From Sphingobacterium athyrii (GTDB lineage: Bacteria; Bacteroidota; Bacteroidia; Sphingobacteriales; Sphingobacteriaceae), in the NCBI RefSeq assembly GCF_003071065.1, contig NZ_QCXX01000002.1, positions 372,001 to 436,000 on the forward strand: a stretch of DNA of 64,000 nt, written 5' to 3'. Shown piece by piece: positions 63,883 through 64,000 of this stretch (the first letter of the stretch is position 1; each line of letters begins with the position of its first letter). The notes below the pieces were generated by a model. That model was given only the letters and a program-made list of their open reading frames with translations, did not search any database and was not told the origin of the DNA. The translations under genes were made by a program, and so were the position numbers.

Positions 63883-64000
63883 GGTTTATAATTTTAGATA
63901 GATACGTAGCATGAAGAGGAAATCTTAGTAAAAAAATAAAAAATTTGTATTAAGTGTTCGAATAGGACATATCTTGTGTGCAAATAGTTAAATATGAGTT

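Overview
The window reads as a chromosomal segment of a Bacteroidota bacterium, most likely Sphingobacteriaceae and probably Sphingobacterium or a close relative. The signs are SusC/SusD-type nutrient uptake proteins with FecI/FecR-type regulators, S46 dipeptidyl peptidases, DUF5686 and DUF4091 proteins, promoters of the Bacteroidota form (TTTG, 19-20 bp, TAnnTTTG) and few Shine-Dalgarno sequences. The genus is an inference from gene content. No tRNA, rRNA, CRISPR array, insertion sequence or prophage is visible.

Left part (1-31400): mostly housekeeping and envelope genes. It opens with the C-terminal part of a radical SAM protein cut by the window edge, then an MscS channel, an AraC regulator divergent from an AEC-type carrier, a DoxX protein, and the long single-chain purL. 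A + strand block holds pheT, a short coiled-coil gene, zapA, a 6S-like RNA, a gene remnant and rny. After this come a HAD phosphatase, a small membrane protein, an ABC exporter pair, yihA, a UbiA prenyltransferase, a secreted PNGase F-like protein, an Lrp regulator divergent from a cysteine synthase-like gene, a DsbD-like protein, an intergenic patch of 11-bp repeats, a large DUF5686 outer-membrane protein, an RluA-type pseudouridine synthase and dps.

Middle part (31500-53100): a glycogen locus (GH31 alpha-glucosidase, glgB, glgA, glgC) reads as one operon. Then a TraB-like lipoprotein, an MtfA-type peptidase, a secreted DUF4091/GH123-like glycosidase, a PoxB-like enzyme, a small lipoprotein convergent with a diacylglycerol kinase, a MalY/PatB lyase, an S46 peptidase with the DPP11-type specificity residue, an oxyR-ClC pair and ribE.

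Right part (53340-64000): a polysaccharide utilisation-type locus on the minus strand. In transcription order it holds a FecR anti-sigma factor, SusC, SusD, two formylglycine-type sulfatases with overlapping stop and start, a strong terminator, and then an ECF sigma factor with its own transcription. No glycoside hydrolase accompanies the sulfatases inside the window. Next to the sigma gene lies a promoter-hairpin-terminator unit with no ORF, which I read as a candidate small RNA.

The observations most worth checking are the candidate small RNA, the two 11-bp-period arrays, the gene remnant between the 6S RNA and rny, two genes whose -7 element sits exactly 4 nt before the ATG (probable leaderless mRNAs), and the PNGase F-like fusion protein.
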